The notes below the pieces were generated by a model. The model was not told the DNA's origin. It ran no database searches and saw nothing but the letters and a program-made list of their open reading frames with translations. Of a stretch of DNA of 64,000 nucleotides, positions 48,116 to 55,711 are shown piece after piece (position 1 is the first letter of the stretch; each line of letters starts with the position of its first letter). The stretch is from Pseudomonas sp. MMS21 TM103 (GTDB lineage Bacteria; Pseudomonadota; Gammaproteobacteria; Pseudomonadales; Pseudomonadaceae). The stretch is from positions 186,001 through 250,000 of the forward strand of contig NZ_JAJISP010000008.1 of NCBI RefSeq assembly GCF_022132145.1, read 5' to 3'. Position numbers and translations under genes: made by a program.

Positions 48116-48436
48116 CAGCCGATCGAACCGCAACAGGCGGAAATCGCTGCGGCGTAGGGTGGTCTCGACGTGCAGGTCTAGGCTAGGCGTGGGGTAGATG
48201 TAGGCTGGGTCGAGGGGCCGGTCGCTGCTGAAAGCAGCGAACAGCGACGGAGGATGGGGTGGGCGAGGCGATACCCATGCTGCCGGAGCAGCACGCGACT
48301 CCGACCCCTTGGGTCCTAATCGCTGGATCACCTTGCATGCGATGAGCAGGCACGCCCCGTGATGGGTTACGCCGCGCAGAACCTGCGACCTGTACAGGTA
48401 GCGCCTGGGCGGCTAACCCATCCTGGAGTCCGTGAA
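48116..48436. other. 321-bp intergenic region rich in Pseudomonas repeats
   Basis: No gene. It holds AGGATGGGGTGGGCGAGGCG followed by ATACCCAT (48252-48280), a familiar Pseudomonas intergenic type repeated near 50614, and the inverted repeat ATGGGTTA/TAACCCAT at 48362-48421, which encloses the perfect 12-bp palindrome ACCTGTACAGGT (48388-48399). These separate the convergent RND and oxidoreductase genes. Confidence 0.65.
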
Positions 48437-49444
48437 TCAATCGACCTTGAGCACCAGCTTGCCGAAGTTCTCGCCGCTGAACAGCTTGAGCAGGGTTTCC
48501 GGGAAGGTTTTCAGGCCGACCACGATGTCTTCTTTTGACTTCAGTTGACCGCTGGCCAGCCAGCCGGCCATTTCCTGGGCGGCCTCGGCGAAGCGCGGGG
48601 CGTAGGTCATCACCACCATGCCCTCCATGCGCGCGCTGTTGATCAGCAGTTGCATGTAGTTGGCCGGGCCCTTGATTGCTTCCTTGTTGTTGTACTGACT
48701 GATGGCGCCACAGATCACCACCCGCGCCTTGAACCTGAGGCGCGTCAGCACCGTATCGAGGATGTCGCCGCCGACGTTGTCGAAATACACGTCCACACCT
48801 TTCGGGCATTCGCGTTTCAGGCCTGCGTGCAGGTCTTCATTCTTGTAGTCGATGGCGGCATCGAAGCCCAGTTCATCGATCAGCAGCTTGCACTTGTCGG
48901 CCCCGCCGGCGATGCCGACCACGCGGCAGCCCTTGAGCTTGGCAATCTGTCCAACCACGCTGCCGACTGCACCGGCGGCGCCGGAAATCACCACTGTTTC
49001 GCCGGCCTTGGGCGCGCCGACATCGAGCAGGCCGAAGTAGGCGGTCATGCCGGTCATGCCCAGCGCCGACAGGTACAGCGGCAGCGGGGCGCGCCTGGGG
49101 TCGACCTTGTAGAAGCCCTTGGGTTCGCCGAGGAAGTAATCCTGCACGCCGAGGGCGCCGTTGACATGGTCACCGACGGCGAAGTCCGGGTGCTGCGAGG
49201 CGACCACTTCACCGACGCCGAGGGCACGCATCACTTCGCCGAGGCCGACCGGCGGAATGTAGGACCTGGCATCGTTCATCCAGCCCCGCATGGCCGGGTC
49301 GAGGGACAGATAGAGGTTTTTTACCAGGATCTCTCCGGGGCCGGGCTCGCCGAGGGGCGATTCCACGTAGCTGAAAGTGTCGCGGCTGGGCAGGCCGACG
49401 GGACGCTGGGCGAGGAGGAATTGGCGGTTGAGCGTGGCAGTCAT
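48437..49444 (-). CDS. NADP-dependent oxidoreductase (zinc-independent MDR, CurA/PTGR-like)
   Basis: A 335-residue medium-chain reductase. The nucleotide site is VVISGAAGAVGSVVGQIAK; KNLYLSLDPAMRGWM and YFDNVGGDILDTVL are typical of the leukotriene-B4-dehydrogenase/curcumin-reductase subgroup, which reduces activated double bonds with NADPH. No structural zinc ligands are seen. It is a single gene, divergent from the SDR gene. Confidence 0.9.
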   Translation of the reverse strand: MTATLNRQFLLAQRPVGLPSRDTFSYVESPLGEPGPGEILVKNLYLSLDPAMRGWMNDARSYIPPVGLGEVMRALGVGEVVASQHPDFAVGDHVNGALGVQDYFLGEPKGFYKVDPRRAPLPLYLSALGMTGMTAYFGLLDVGAPKAGETVVISGAAGAVGSVVGQIAKLKGCRVVGIAGGADKCKLLIDELGFDAAIDYKNEDLHAGLKRECPKGVDVYFDNVGGDILDTVLTRLRFKARVVICGAISQYNNKEAIKGPANYMQLLINSARMEGMVVMTYAPRFAEAAQEMAGWLASGQLKSKEDIVVGLKTFPETLLKLFSGENFGKLVLKVD

Positions 49445-49669
49445 GATGGTTACTCATTGAACGGAAAGATTCGTGATAGCCCCTGCTGGTCCGATGGGCA
49501 AGGTTTGCCCAGGGGCCGAATGGCGGTTAATCCATTCGGGTGATAGCGGTATGGGGGCTTAATCATTATTTTGCATGGAGCCATAACCGCTGTTCGAATA
49601 GAGCTGTCGGGCCAGGCGCGGCTCTGACTAGACTCGGCGCAGACTTTCACTGCATGTGAGGACACGAAG

Positions 49670-50431
49670 ATGAGTTTGAGCTTTTCCGGCCAGGTTGCCC
49701 TGGTCACCGGCGGCGCTGCCGGTATTGGTCGTGCGACGGCCCTGGCATTCGCCAACGAAGGCCTCAAGGTAGTGGTTTCCGATGTCGATGTGGCAGGCGG
49801 TGAAGGCACAGCAGAACTGATCCGTGCAGCCGGTGGCCATGCCACCTTCGTGCGCTGCGACGTGACCCGCGATGCCGAGGTCAAGGCGTTGATGGCCGCC
49901 ACGGTAGCCGCCTATGGTCGCCTGGACTACGCCTTCAACAACGCCGGCATCGAGATCGAGAAGGGCAAGCTGGCCGAGGGCACCGAGGCCGAGTTCGACG
50001 CCCTCATGGGCGTCAACGTCAAGGGCGTCTGGCTGTGCATGAAGCACCAGATCCCGCTGCTGCTGGCCCAGGGTGGCGGTGCCATCGTCAACACCGCCTC
50101 GGTCGCCGGCCTCGGCGCGGCGCCGAAGATGAGCATCTACAGCGCCTCCAAGCACGCGGTGATCGGTCTGACCAAGTCGGCGGCGGTGGAGTACGCGAAG
50201 AAGAAAATCCGCGTTAATGCGGTGTGTCCGGCGGTGATCGACACCGACATGTTCCGCCGCGCCCATGAAGCCGACCCGAAGAAGGCCGAGTACGCCGCCG
50301 CCATGCACCCGGTCGGGCGCATTGGTAAGGTCGAGGAAATCGCCACCGCGGTGCTCTACCTGTGCTGCGACGGCGCCGCCTTCACCACCGGCCATGCCCT
50401 GGCGGTGGACGGCGGGGCGACCGCGATCTGA
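49670..50431 (+). CDS. Short-chain dehydrogenase/reductase
   Basis: A 253-residue classical SDR. The cofactor site is VTGGAAGIGRA near the N-terminus, followed by NNAGIE, the catalytic serine in NTASVAGLG, and YSASK with Tyr and Lys four apart. A C-terminal GHALAVDGGATAI ends the chain. The substrate is unknown. A terminator lies 23 nt downstream. Confidence 0.9.
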   Translation: MSLSFSGQVALVTGGAAGIGRATALAFANEGLKVVVSDVDVAGGEGTAELIRAAGGHATFVRCDVTRDAEVKALMAATVAAYGRLDYAFNNAGIEIEKGKLAEGTEAEFDALMGVNVKGVWLCMKHQIPLLLAQGGGAIVNTASVAGLGAAPKMSIYSASKHAVIGLTKSAAVEYAKKKIRVNAVCPAVIDTDMFRRAHEADPKKAEYAAAMHPVGRIGKVEEIATAVLYLCCDGAAFTTGHALAVDGGATAI

Positions 50432-50453
50432 TCGCGGCTGTTGTGTTGCAATG

Positions 50454-50486
50454 AACAAAGGCGCCTATCCGGGCGCCTTTGTTATT
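50454..50486 (+). terminator. Rho-independent terminator after the SDR gene
   Basis: AACAAAGGCGCC, a 6-base loop and the exact complement are followed by ATT; the right arm itself ends in CCTTTGTT. The stem of 12 bp makes a strong terminator that could work in both directions. Confidence 0.88.
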
Positions 50487-50502
50487 CAGGCCTGGTGCAG
50501 CC

Positions 50503-50570
50503 TGTAGGAGCGGTTTCGGCGCGAATTCTTCGAGACATCGCCTAAGCTTCGCGGCCAAAGCCCCTCCCAC
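50503..50570. repeat. REP/BIME-like element
   Basis: TGTAGGAGCGGTTTCGGCGC and, in inverted orientation, TTCGCGGCCAAAGCCCCTCC are separated by about 25 bases. This is the common Pseudomonas REP pair (TGTAGGAGCGGCTTTAGCCG type), slightly decayed. Confidence 0.75.
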
Positions 50571-50613
50571 GGCAAGGGTGGCTTCACTCAGTGCCGGCCG
50601 CCACTGAGTTCGC

Positions 50614-50642
50614 AGGATGGGTTGAGCGAAGCGATACCGATC
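50614..50642. repeat. Pseudomonas intergenic repeat (AGGATGGGTTGAGCGAAGCG type)
   Basis: AGGATGGGTTGAGCGAAGCG followed by ATACCGATC overlaps the benE stop. A related copy is at 48252-48280. Confidence 0.6.
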
Positions 50643-51834
50643 AATCCTTGCCCCAGTTAAGAATTGCCAGGGTCAGCAAGCCGGCGACTATGCCCCAGAA
50701 GGCCGAACCGATCGAGAACAGGCTCATGCCCGAGGCGGTGACCAGGAAGGTGATTAGCGCGGCCTCGCGCTCCTTGGGTTCGCTCATGGCCTGGGTCAGG
50801 CCGCCGATGATCGAGGCGAACAGCGCCAGTGCCGCGATCGACAGGATCAGCGCCTTGGGCAGGGCGGTGAACAGGGCGGCGAGGGTGGCGCCAAAGATCC
50901 CGGCGATGCCGTAGAACAGCCCGCACCAGACTGCGGCGGTGTAGCGTTTGCTCGGGTCTTCGTGGGCCTCGGGGCCGGCGCAGATCGCCGCGCTGATGGC
51001 CGCCATGTGGATGCCGTGGGAGCCGAAGGGCGCCAGCAGGATCGATAGCAGGCCGGTGCTGGTGAGCAGCTTGGAGGCCGGCACCTGGTGGTAGCCGTTG
51101 GCACGCAGCACGGCGATGCCCGGAAGGTTCTGCGAGGCCATGGCGACGATGAACAGCGGGATGCCGATGCTGATCGCCGCCGCCAGGGAGAAGCTCGGCG
51201 TGGTCCATACCGGGGTGGCCAGTTGCAGTTCGAACTCGCTGAAATCGAGCAGGCCGAACAGCGCCGACAGCAGGCAGCCGACCAGCAGCGCGGCGAGTAC
51301 CGCATAACGTGGCAGCAGGCGTTTGCCCAGCAGGTAGGCAAACAGCATCGCCACCACCAGCACCGGCTGCTGCTCGGCGGCGCCGCAGATTTCCAGGCCG
51401 ATCTTGAACAGCACCCCGGCCAGCAGGGCGGCGGCGATGGAGGCGGGGATACGCCGCATGATGCGGTCGAAGCTGCCGGTCAGGCCGATCAGCACGATCA
51501 GCCCGGAGCAGACGATATAGGCGCCGATCGCCTCGGCGTATGGCACCCCCGGCAGGCTGCTGATCAGCAGCGCCGCGCCGGGAGTCGACCAGGCGATCAT
51601 CACCGGCGCCCGGTAGCGCAGCGACAGGGCGATACTGCCGATGGCCATGCCGATCGACAGCGCCCAGATCCACGAGGAAATCTGCCCGCTGGACAGACCG
51701 GCGGCCTGGCCGGCCTGGAACATCAGCACCAGCGAACTGGTGTAGCCGGTGAGCATGGCGATAAAGCCGGCGACCACCGCCGAGGTCGAGGTGTCAGCTA
51801 GTGGGTGCAGGCGTGTCTGGACCGCTTCGGGCAT
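50641..51834 (-). CDS. benE: BenE-family benzoate/aromatic acid transporter
   Basis: A 397-residue inner-membrane protein of the BenE family, distantly related to NCS2 permeases, with about 12 helices. Family segments are GFIAMLTGYTSSLVLMFQA, MIAWSTPGAALL, FIVAMASQNLPGIAVLRANG and LAPFGSHGIHMAAISAAICAG. BenE proteins import benzoate or related acids with protons. No benzoate degradation genes are nearby, so the substrate is uncertain. It begins directly after the stop of the LysE gene with no gap. Confidence 0.9.
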   Translation of the reverse strand: MPEAVQTRLHPLADTSTSAVVAGFIAMLTGYTSSLVLMFQAGQAAGLSSGQISSWIWALSIGMAIGSIALSLRYRAPVMIAWSTPGAALLISSLPGVPYAEAIGAYIVCSGLIVLIGLTGSFDRIMRRIPASIAAALLAGVLFKIGLEICGAAEQQPVLVVAMLFAYLLGKRLLPRYAVLAALLVGCLLSALFGLLDFSEFELQLATPVWTTPSFSLAAAISIGIPLFIVAMASQNLPGIAVLRANGYHQVPASKLLTSTGLLSILLAPFGSHGIHMAAISAAICAGPEAHEDPSKRYTAAVWCGLFYGIAGIFGATLAALFTALPKALILSIAALALFASIIGGLTQAMSEPKEREAALITFLVTASGMSLFSIGSAFWGIVAGLLTLAILNWGKD

Positions 51835-52449
51835 CTACAGGACTCCTTTGACGTCGGCGAGAATCGGGTACAACGAGGCGACCAGCAGCAGGGCCATGCC
51901 GACATTGAAGCCGCGCAAGACCCGCGGGCTGCTCAGCCAGTTGCGCAGCAGACTGCCGGCTACGGTCCAGACGCTCATGGTCGGGCAGTTGACCAAGGCG
52001 AACAGGCCGGCGATGCACAGCACATTGAGCATGAAGTCGTCCTGAGGGGTATAGGTGGTAATGGCGCCGATGGCCATGATCCAGGCCTTGGGGTTGACCC
52101 ACTGGAAGGCCGCGGCCTGGAGGAAGCTGAAGGGTTTGCCGCGCGCGCCGACGTTGCTGTCTGGCGCGCCGGAGTTGGCTATCTTCCAGGCCAGGTAGAG
52201 CAGGTAGGCGGCGCCGACGTAGCGCAGCAGGCTGTAGAGCAATGGCACCTGCTCGAACACTTGGCCGAGGCCCAAACCGACCGCCAGCACCAACAGCATC
52301 AGGCCCAGGCTGATGCCGAGCATATGCGGCAGGGTGCGGCGCAGGCCGAAGTTGGCGCCGGAGGCGAGCAGCATGGTGTTGTTCGGCCCCGGCGTCACCG
52401 AGGTGACGAAGGCGAAGGCGATAAAGGCGATCAGCAGTTCAGGGGTCAT
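51835..52449 (-). CDS. LysE/RhtB-family amino acid exporter
   Basis: A 204-residue inner-membrane protein with six helices and the family signature TPGPNNTMLLASGANFG near residue 20, plus YLLYLAWKI and NPKAWIMAIGAI. These proteins export amino acids or homoserine-like compounds. It is immediately followed by benE and preceded by the marR gene on the same strand. Confidence 0.9.
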   Translation of the reverse strand: MTPELLIAFIAFAFVTSVTPGPNNTMLLASGANFGLRRTLPHMLGISLGLMLLVLAVGLGLGQVFEQVPLLYSLLRYVGAAYLLYLAWKIANSGAPDSNVGARGKPFSFLQAAAFQWVNPKAWIMAIGAITTYTPQDDFMLNVLCIAGLFALVNCPTMSVWTVAGSLLRNWLSSPRVLRGFNVGMALLLVASLYPILADVKGVL

Positions 52450-52589
52450 GGTGGCGGCACTCGGGGTCTGTGCTGCTCAGCCTAAGGGCAGTTGTGCAGG
52501 GCGTCGCGGTACAGCAGGGCAGGCAATGGGTGGAACAGTTTGCAGGTGTGCGCGGAAGTGGGCGGTACAGTTGCCCCGCACCAGGCGCT

Positions 52590-53045
52590 TCAACCTTGCG
52601 ACGATCCGCCTTGATGGCTGTTGCCCAGGGCCTGATTGACCTCGAGCCAGCCCTGTACGGCCTCTTCACCGACTTCGCCGAAGGCCCGTTGCAGCAACTT
52701 GGCCTGCTCGCGGCGCAGGGCCAGTTCCAGCTTGGCCCCTTCGGCGGTAAAGCCGAGCAGGCGTTTGCGCTTGTCGTCCTCGGCCGCCAGGCTCTCCACC
52801 AGCCCCATTTCCAGCAACTGACGCAGCGGCGTATTCAGTGCCTGCTTGCTCACCCCCAGGTAGGCCAGCAGTTCCTTCATGCTCAGCCCGGGGTACTTGG
52901 CGATAAAAAACAGAATGCGGTGGTGCACGCGCGACAGGCCGCGACGCGCCAGCATTTCGTCGGCCTTGGCGGTAAACGCCTGGTAGCCGAAGAAGAAGGC
53001 CTCCATGGCGGCTTGCTGGGTGGTTACGTTCTTGAGGTCAAGCAT
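52590..53045 (-). CDS. MarR-family transcriptional regulator
   Basis: A 151-residue winged-helix regulator with HHRILFFIAKYPGLSMKELLAYLGVSKQALNTPLRQLLEMGLVE in the DNA-binding part; key pieces are SMKELLAYLGVSKQALN and the wing DDKRKRLLGFT. The ATG at 53045 gives a normal MarR length. It is divergent from the aminotransferase gene; two GTCAA-N5-TTGAC operators fill the gap, one abutting its start, so it probably represses both itself and the aminotransferase. Confidence 0.9.
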   Translation of the reverse strand: MLDLKNVTTQQAAMEAFFFGYQAFTAKADEMLARRGLSRVHHRILFFIAKYPGLSMKELLAYLGVSKQALNTPLRQLLEMGLVESLAAEDDKRKRLLGFTAEGAKLELALRREQAKLLQRAFGEVGEEAVQGWLEVNQALGNSHQGGSSQG

Positions 53046-53049
53046 TAAG

Positions 53050-53064
53050 GTCAAGCCTGTTGAC
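53050..53064. promoter_or_regulatory. MarR operator candidate 1
   Basis: GTCAA-GCCTG-TTGAC lies 4 nt upstream of the marR start codon and would block its transcription or translation start region. Confidence 0.65.
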
Positions 53065-53090
53065 GTATTGGGTCGGGGTATCGTAATTTC

Positions 53091-53107
53091 GGTCAAACAG
53101 TTTGACC
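53091..53107. promoter_or_regulatory. MarR operator candidate 2, perfect palindrome
   Basis: GGTCAAAC-A-GTTTGACC is a perfect 17-bp palindrome containing the same GTCAA-N5-TTGAC core. Its centre is 42 bp, four helical turns, from that of candidate 1 and 40 nt upstream of the aminotransferase start. Confidence 0.75.
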
Positions 53108-53139
53108 TATTTTTATTCGCCTTTGCTACCGGTGTCTCC

Positions 53140-54306
53140 ATGGCCTTCTCTGAACGCGTTGCCCGCCTGAAAAGCTCCTTGATCCGTGAAATTCTCGCCG
53201 CGGCGCAGCGCCCGGAAGTGATGTCCTTCGCCGGTGGCTTACCGGCCGAGCCGATGCTGCCCAAGGTCGAATGGGCGGATATGCCGACCAGCATGGGCCA
53301 GTACGGCATGAGCGAAGGCGAACCGGAATTGCGCGAGGCCATTGCCGATGAAGCCCGCGCCCTCGGCGTACCCTGCGATGCCAGCCAGGTGCTGATCGTC
53401 AGTGGTTCGCAGCAGACCCTGGACCTGGCCAGCAAACTGTTTATCGATCCGGGCACCGAAGTTTTGCTCGAAGCACCGACCTATCTGGCCGCCTTGCAGG
53501 CCTTTCAGTTGTTTGGCGCCGACTGCATCGCCGTGCCGCAGGAGGCCGATGGCCCGCAAATCGACGCACTGCGTCAGCGCCTGGAACAGCACAAGCCGGC
53601 TTTTGCCTACCTGATTCCGACCTTCCAGAACCCTTCGGCGGTGCGCTACAGCGAAGCCAAGCGCGATGCGGTGGCGGCCTTGCTCGACGAGTTCGGCGTG
53701 ACCCTGATCGAGGATGAGCCCTATCGCGAGCTGGTGTTCGACGAGGGCAGCGCCACGCCGATTGTCAGCCGCCTGCACAAGGCCAGCTGGATCTATACCG
53801 GCACCGTGTCGAAAACCCTGTTGCCGGGGCTACGTGTCGGTTACCTGATCGCCACCCCGGATCTGTTCCCCTATCTGCTGCGGCTCAAGCAGTCGGCGGA
53901 CTTGCACACCAACCGCGTCGGCCAGTGGCAGGCCCTGCAATGGTTGGGCACTCGTCACTACCGTGAGCATCTGGCCGAATTGCGCGACTTCTACCGCATC
54001 CGCCGCGACGCCATGCAAGTGGTGTTGCAGGAGCACTTCAGCGATCTGGCCGATTGGCAGATTCCCCAGGGCGGCCTGTTCTTCTGGCTGACCCTCAAGC
54101 AGCCGCTGGATACCCGCACATTGCTCGAGCCGGCGCTGGCGCAGAACGTCGCCTTCATGCCGGGCGAGCCGTTTTTCATCGATCCGGATCAGCATCCGGG
54201 GCATTTGCGGCTTAACTTTAGTCACGTCGCGCCGGAGCGTCTGAACGAAGGCCTCAAGCGCCTGGCCGAGGTGATCCGCCAGGCGCAGGCCGCCGAGGCG
54301 GCTTGA
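53140..54306 (+). CDS. PLP-dependent aminotransferase (class I/II, LysN-like)
   Basis: A 388-residue fold-type I aminotransferase. It begins SERVARLKSSLIREIL, has MSFAGGLPAEPMLP, SGSQQTLDL, the PLP asparagine in PTFQNPSAVRYS, the aspartate in LIEDEPYREL and the Schiff-base lysine in YTGTVSKTLLPGLRVGY. The group includes 2-aminoadipate and branched-chain or aromatic aminotransferases; the exact amino acid is unknown. It is controlled by the divergent MarR gene judging by the operators, and is followed by a GST gene 43 nt later. Confidence 0.9.
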   Translation: MAFSERVARLKSSLIREILAAAQRPEVMSFAGGLPAEPMLPKVEWADMPTSMGQYGMSEGEPELREAIADEARALGVPCDASQVLIVSGSQQTLDLASKLFIDPGTEVLLEAPTYLAALQAFQLFGADCIAVPQEADGPQIDALRQRLEQHKPAFAYLIPTFQNPSAVRYSEAKRDAVAALLDEFGVTLIEDEPYRELVFDEGSATPIVSRLHKASWIYTGTVSKTLLPGLRVGYLIATPDLFPYLLRLKQSADLHTNRVGQWQALQWLGTRHYREHLAELRDFYRIRRDAMQVVLQEHFSDLADWQIPQGGLFFWLTLKQPLDTRTLLEPALAQNVAFMPGEPFFIDPDQHPGHLRLNFSHVAPERLNEGLKRLAEVIRQAQAAEAA

Positions 54307-54349
54307 TCCAACAGCGCACACCACAGCAAAACCAGAGGAGGGCGGGGCG

Positions 54350-54952
54350 ATGTACAAGGTCTATGGCGATTACCGTTCGGGCAACTGCTACAAGGTCAAA
54401 CTGATGCTGCACCTGCTCGGCGTGGCCTATGAGTGGGTGCCAGTGGACATCCTCAAGGGCGAGACCCAGAGCGAGGCCTTTCTGGCCAAGAACCCCAACG
54501 GCAAGATCCCGGTGCTGGAGCTGGAAGACGGCACCTGCTTGTGGGAGTCCAATGCGATTCTCAATTTCCTCGCCGATGGCACGGAGTTTCTGCCGAGCGA
54601 GCCGCGCCTGCGCACCCAGGTGCTGCAGTGGCAGTTCTTCGAACAATACAGTCACGAGCCCTACATCGCCGTGGCGCGTTTCATCCAGCTCTATCAGGGC
54701 CTGCCCGAGGCGCGCCGCAAGGAATACGAGGAGTGCCATGCGCGCGGCCACAAGGCGCTCAAGGTCATGGAACGGCAGCTGCAGCGCACCCCCTACCTGG
54801 TTGGCGAACAGTACTCGATCGCCGATATCGCGCTGTACGCCTACACCCATGTGGCGGATGAGGGCGGCTTCGACCTTGGTCCCTATCCATCAATTCGCGC
54901 CTGGCTCGATCGGGTGGCCAGTCACCCCAGGCATGTGAGCATGTTGGGTTAA
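54350..54952 (+). CDS. Glutathione S-transferase
   Basis: A 200-residue soluble GST. The thioredoxin-like N-terminal domain has SGNCYKVKLMLHLLG, the glutathione-binding NPNGKIPVLELEDG and WESNAILNFLA; the C-terminal all-helical domain has YSIADIALYAYTHVADEGG. GAGGAGGGCGGGG gives a strong RBS. It lies 43 nt after the aminotransferase and is probably co-transcribed. Confidence 0.92.
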   Translation: MYKVYGDYRSGNCYKVKLMLHLLGVAYEWVPVDILKGETQSEAFLAKNPNGKIPVLELEDGTCLWESNAILNFLADGTEFLPSEPRLRTQVLQWQFFEQYSHEPYIAVARFIQLYQGLPEARRKEYEECHARGHKALKVMERQLQRTPYLVGEQYSIADIALYAYTHVADEGGFDLGPYPSIRAWLDRVASHPRHVSMLG

Positions 54953-55085
54953 CCAGGCGTCCAGCTCTGCTCGATGCACGCAGCATGTTGCGCCGGGCTG
55001 CTACAGTTCCAGGCAGGTCGAGCAGTCGAATGCTTTGACGCAATGCCAGCCGCCTTGGCGGCAACCGTCCGGAGTGACGCCGCCC

Positions 55086-55706
55086 ATGATCGAAACCCCC
55101 AGTCGCAAAATCCAGTTGGCGCTGATCGTGGTCATGCTCCTGCTGATCTGGCTGTGGGCCGCGATCAACCCCTTGAGCCGTGAGGACTGGTTGCTGGAAA
55201 ACCTGCTGGTGTTCTTTTTCGCGGGCCTGTTGCTGGCGACCTATCGGCGCTTTGCCTTTTCCCTGACGGCCTATTGGCTGTTCGCCCTGTTCATGGCCAT
55301 GCACCTGTACGGCTCCCATTACACCTACTCGGAAACGCCCCTGGGCTTCTGGTTTCAGGAAGCCTTTGCGCTGGGCCGCAACCACTACGACCGCTTGGTG
55401 CACTTTTCCTTTGGCTTGCTGCTGGTCTATCCGCTGCGGGAATTACTCCAGCGTTCGGCCGGGCTCACCGGCAGCTGGCTGTGGATCCTCAGCCTCGCCG
55501 TGGTGATGGCCATGAGCGCATTCTACGAACAGGTGGAAATGCTCGCGGCCGTGTTGGTCAGCCCGGAACTGGGCTCGGCCTTCCTGGGCACTCAGGGCGA
55601 CGAATGGGATGCCCAGAAAGATTCCGGGCTGGCCATGTTGGGGGCCTTGAGCATGTTGCTGCTGCTCGCCCTCGGGCAATCGCAAGAGCCGGCGAGCCGG
55701 CGCTGA
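55086..55706 (+). CDS. YjdF-like (DUF2238) membrane protein
   Basis: A 206-residue inner-membrane protein with about six helices. Typical segments are MHLYGSHYTYSETPLGFW, NHYDRLVHFSFGLLLVYP, SAFYEQVEMLAAV and the acidic GTQGDEWDAQKDSGLAMLGA. The conserved charged and His residues sit near the membrane face, but the activity of this family is unknown. It ends 5 nt from the convergent P-type ATPase gene, with no terminator visible between them. Confidence 0.85.
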   Translation: MIETPSRKIQLALIVVMLLLIWLWAAINPLSREDWLLENLLVFFFAGLLLATYRRFAFSLTAYWLFALFMAMHLYGSHYTYSETPLGFWFQEAFALGRNHYDRLVHFSFGLLLVYPLRELLQRSAGLTGSWLWILSLAVVMAMSAFYEQVEMLAAVLVSPELGSAFLGTQGDEWDAQKDSGLAMLGALSMLLLLALGQSQEPASRR

Positions 55707-55711
55707 AACGG

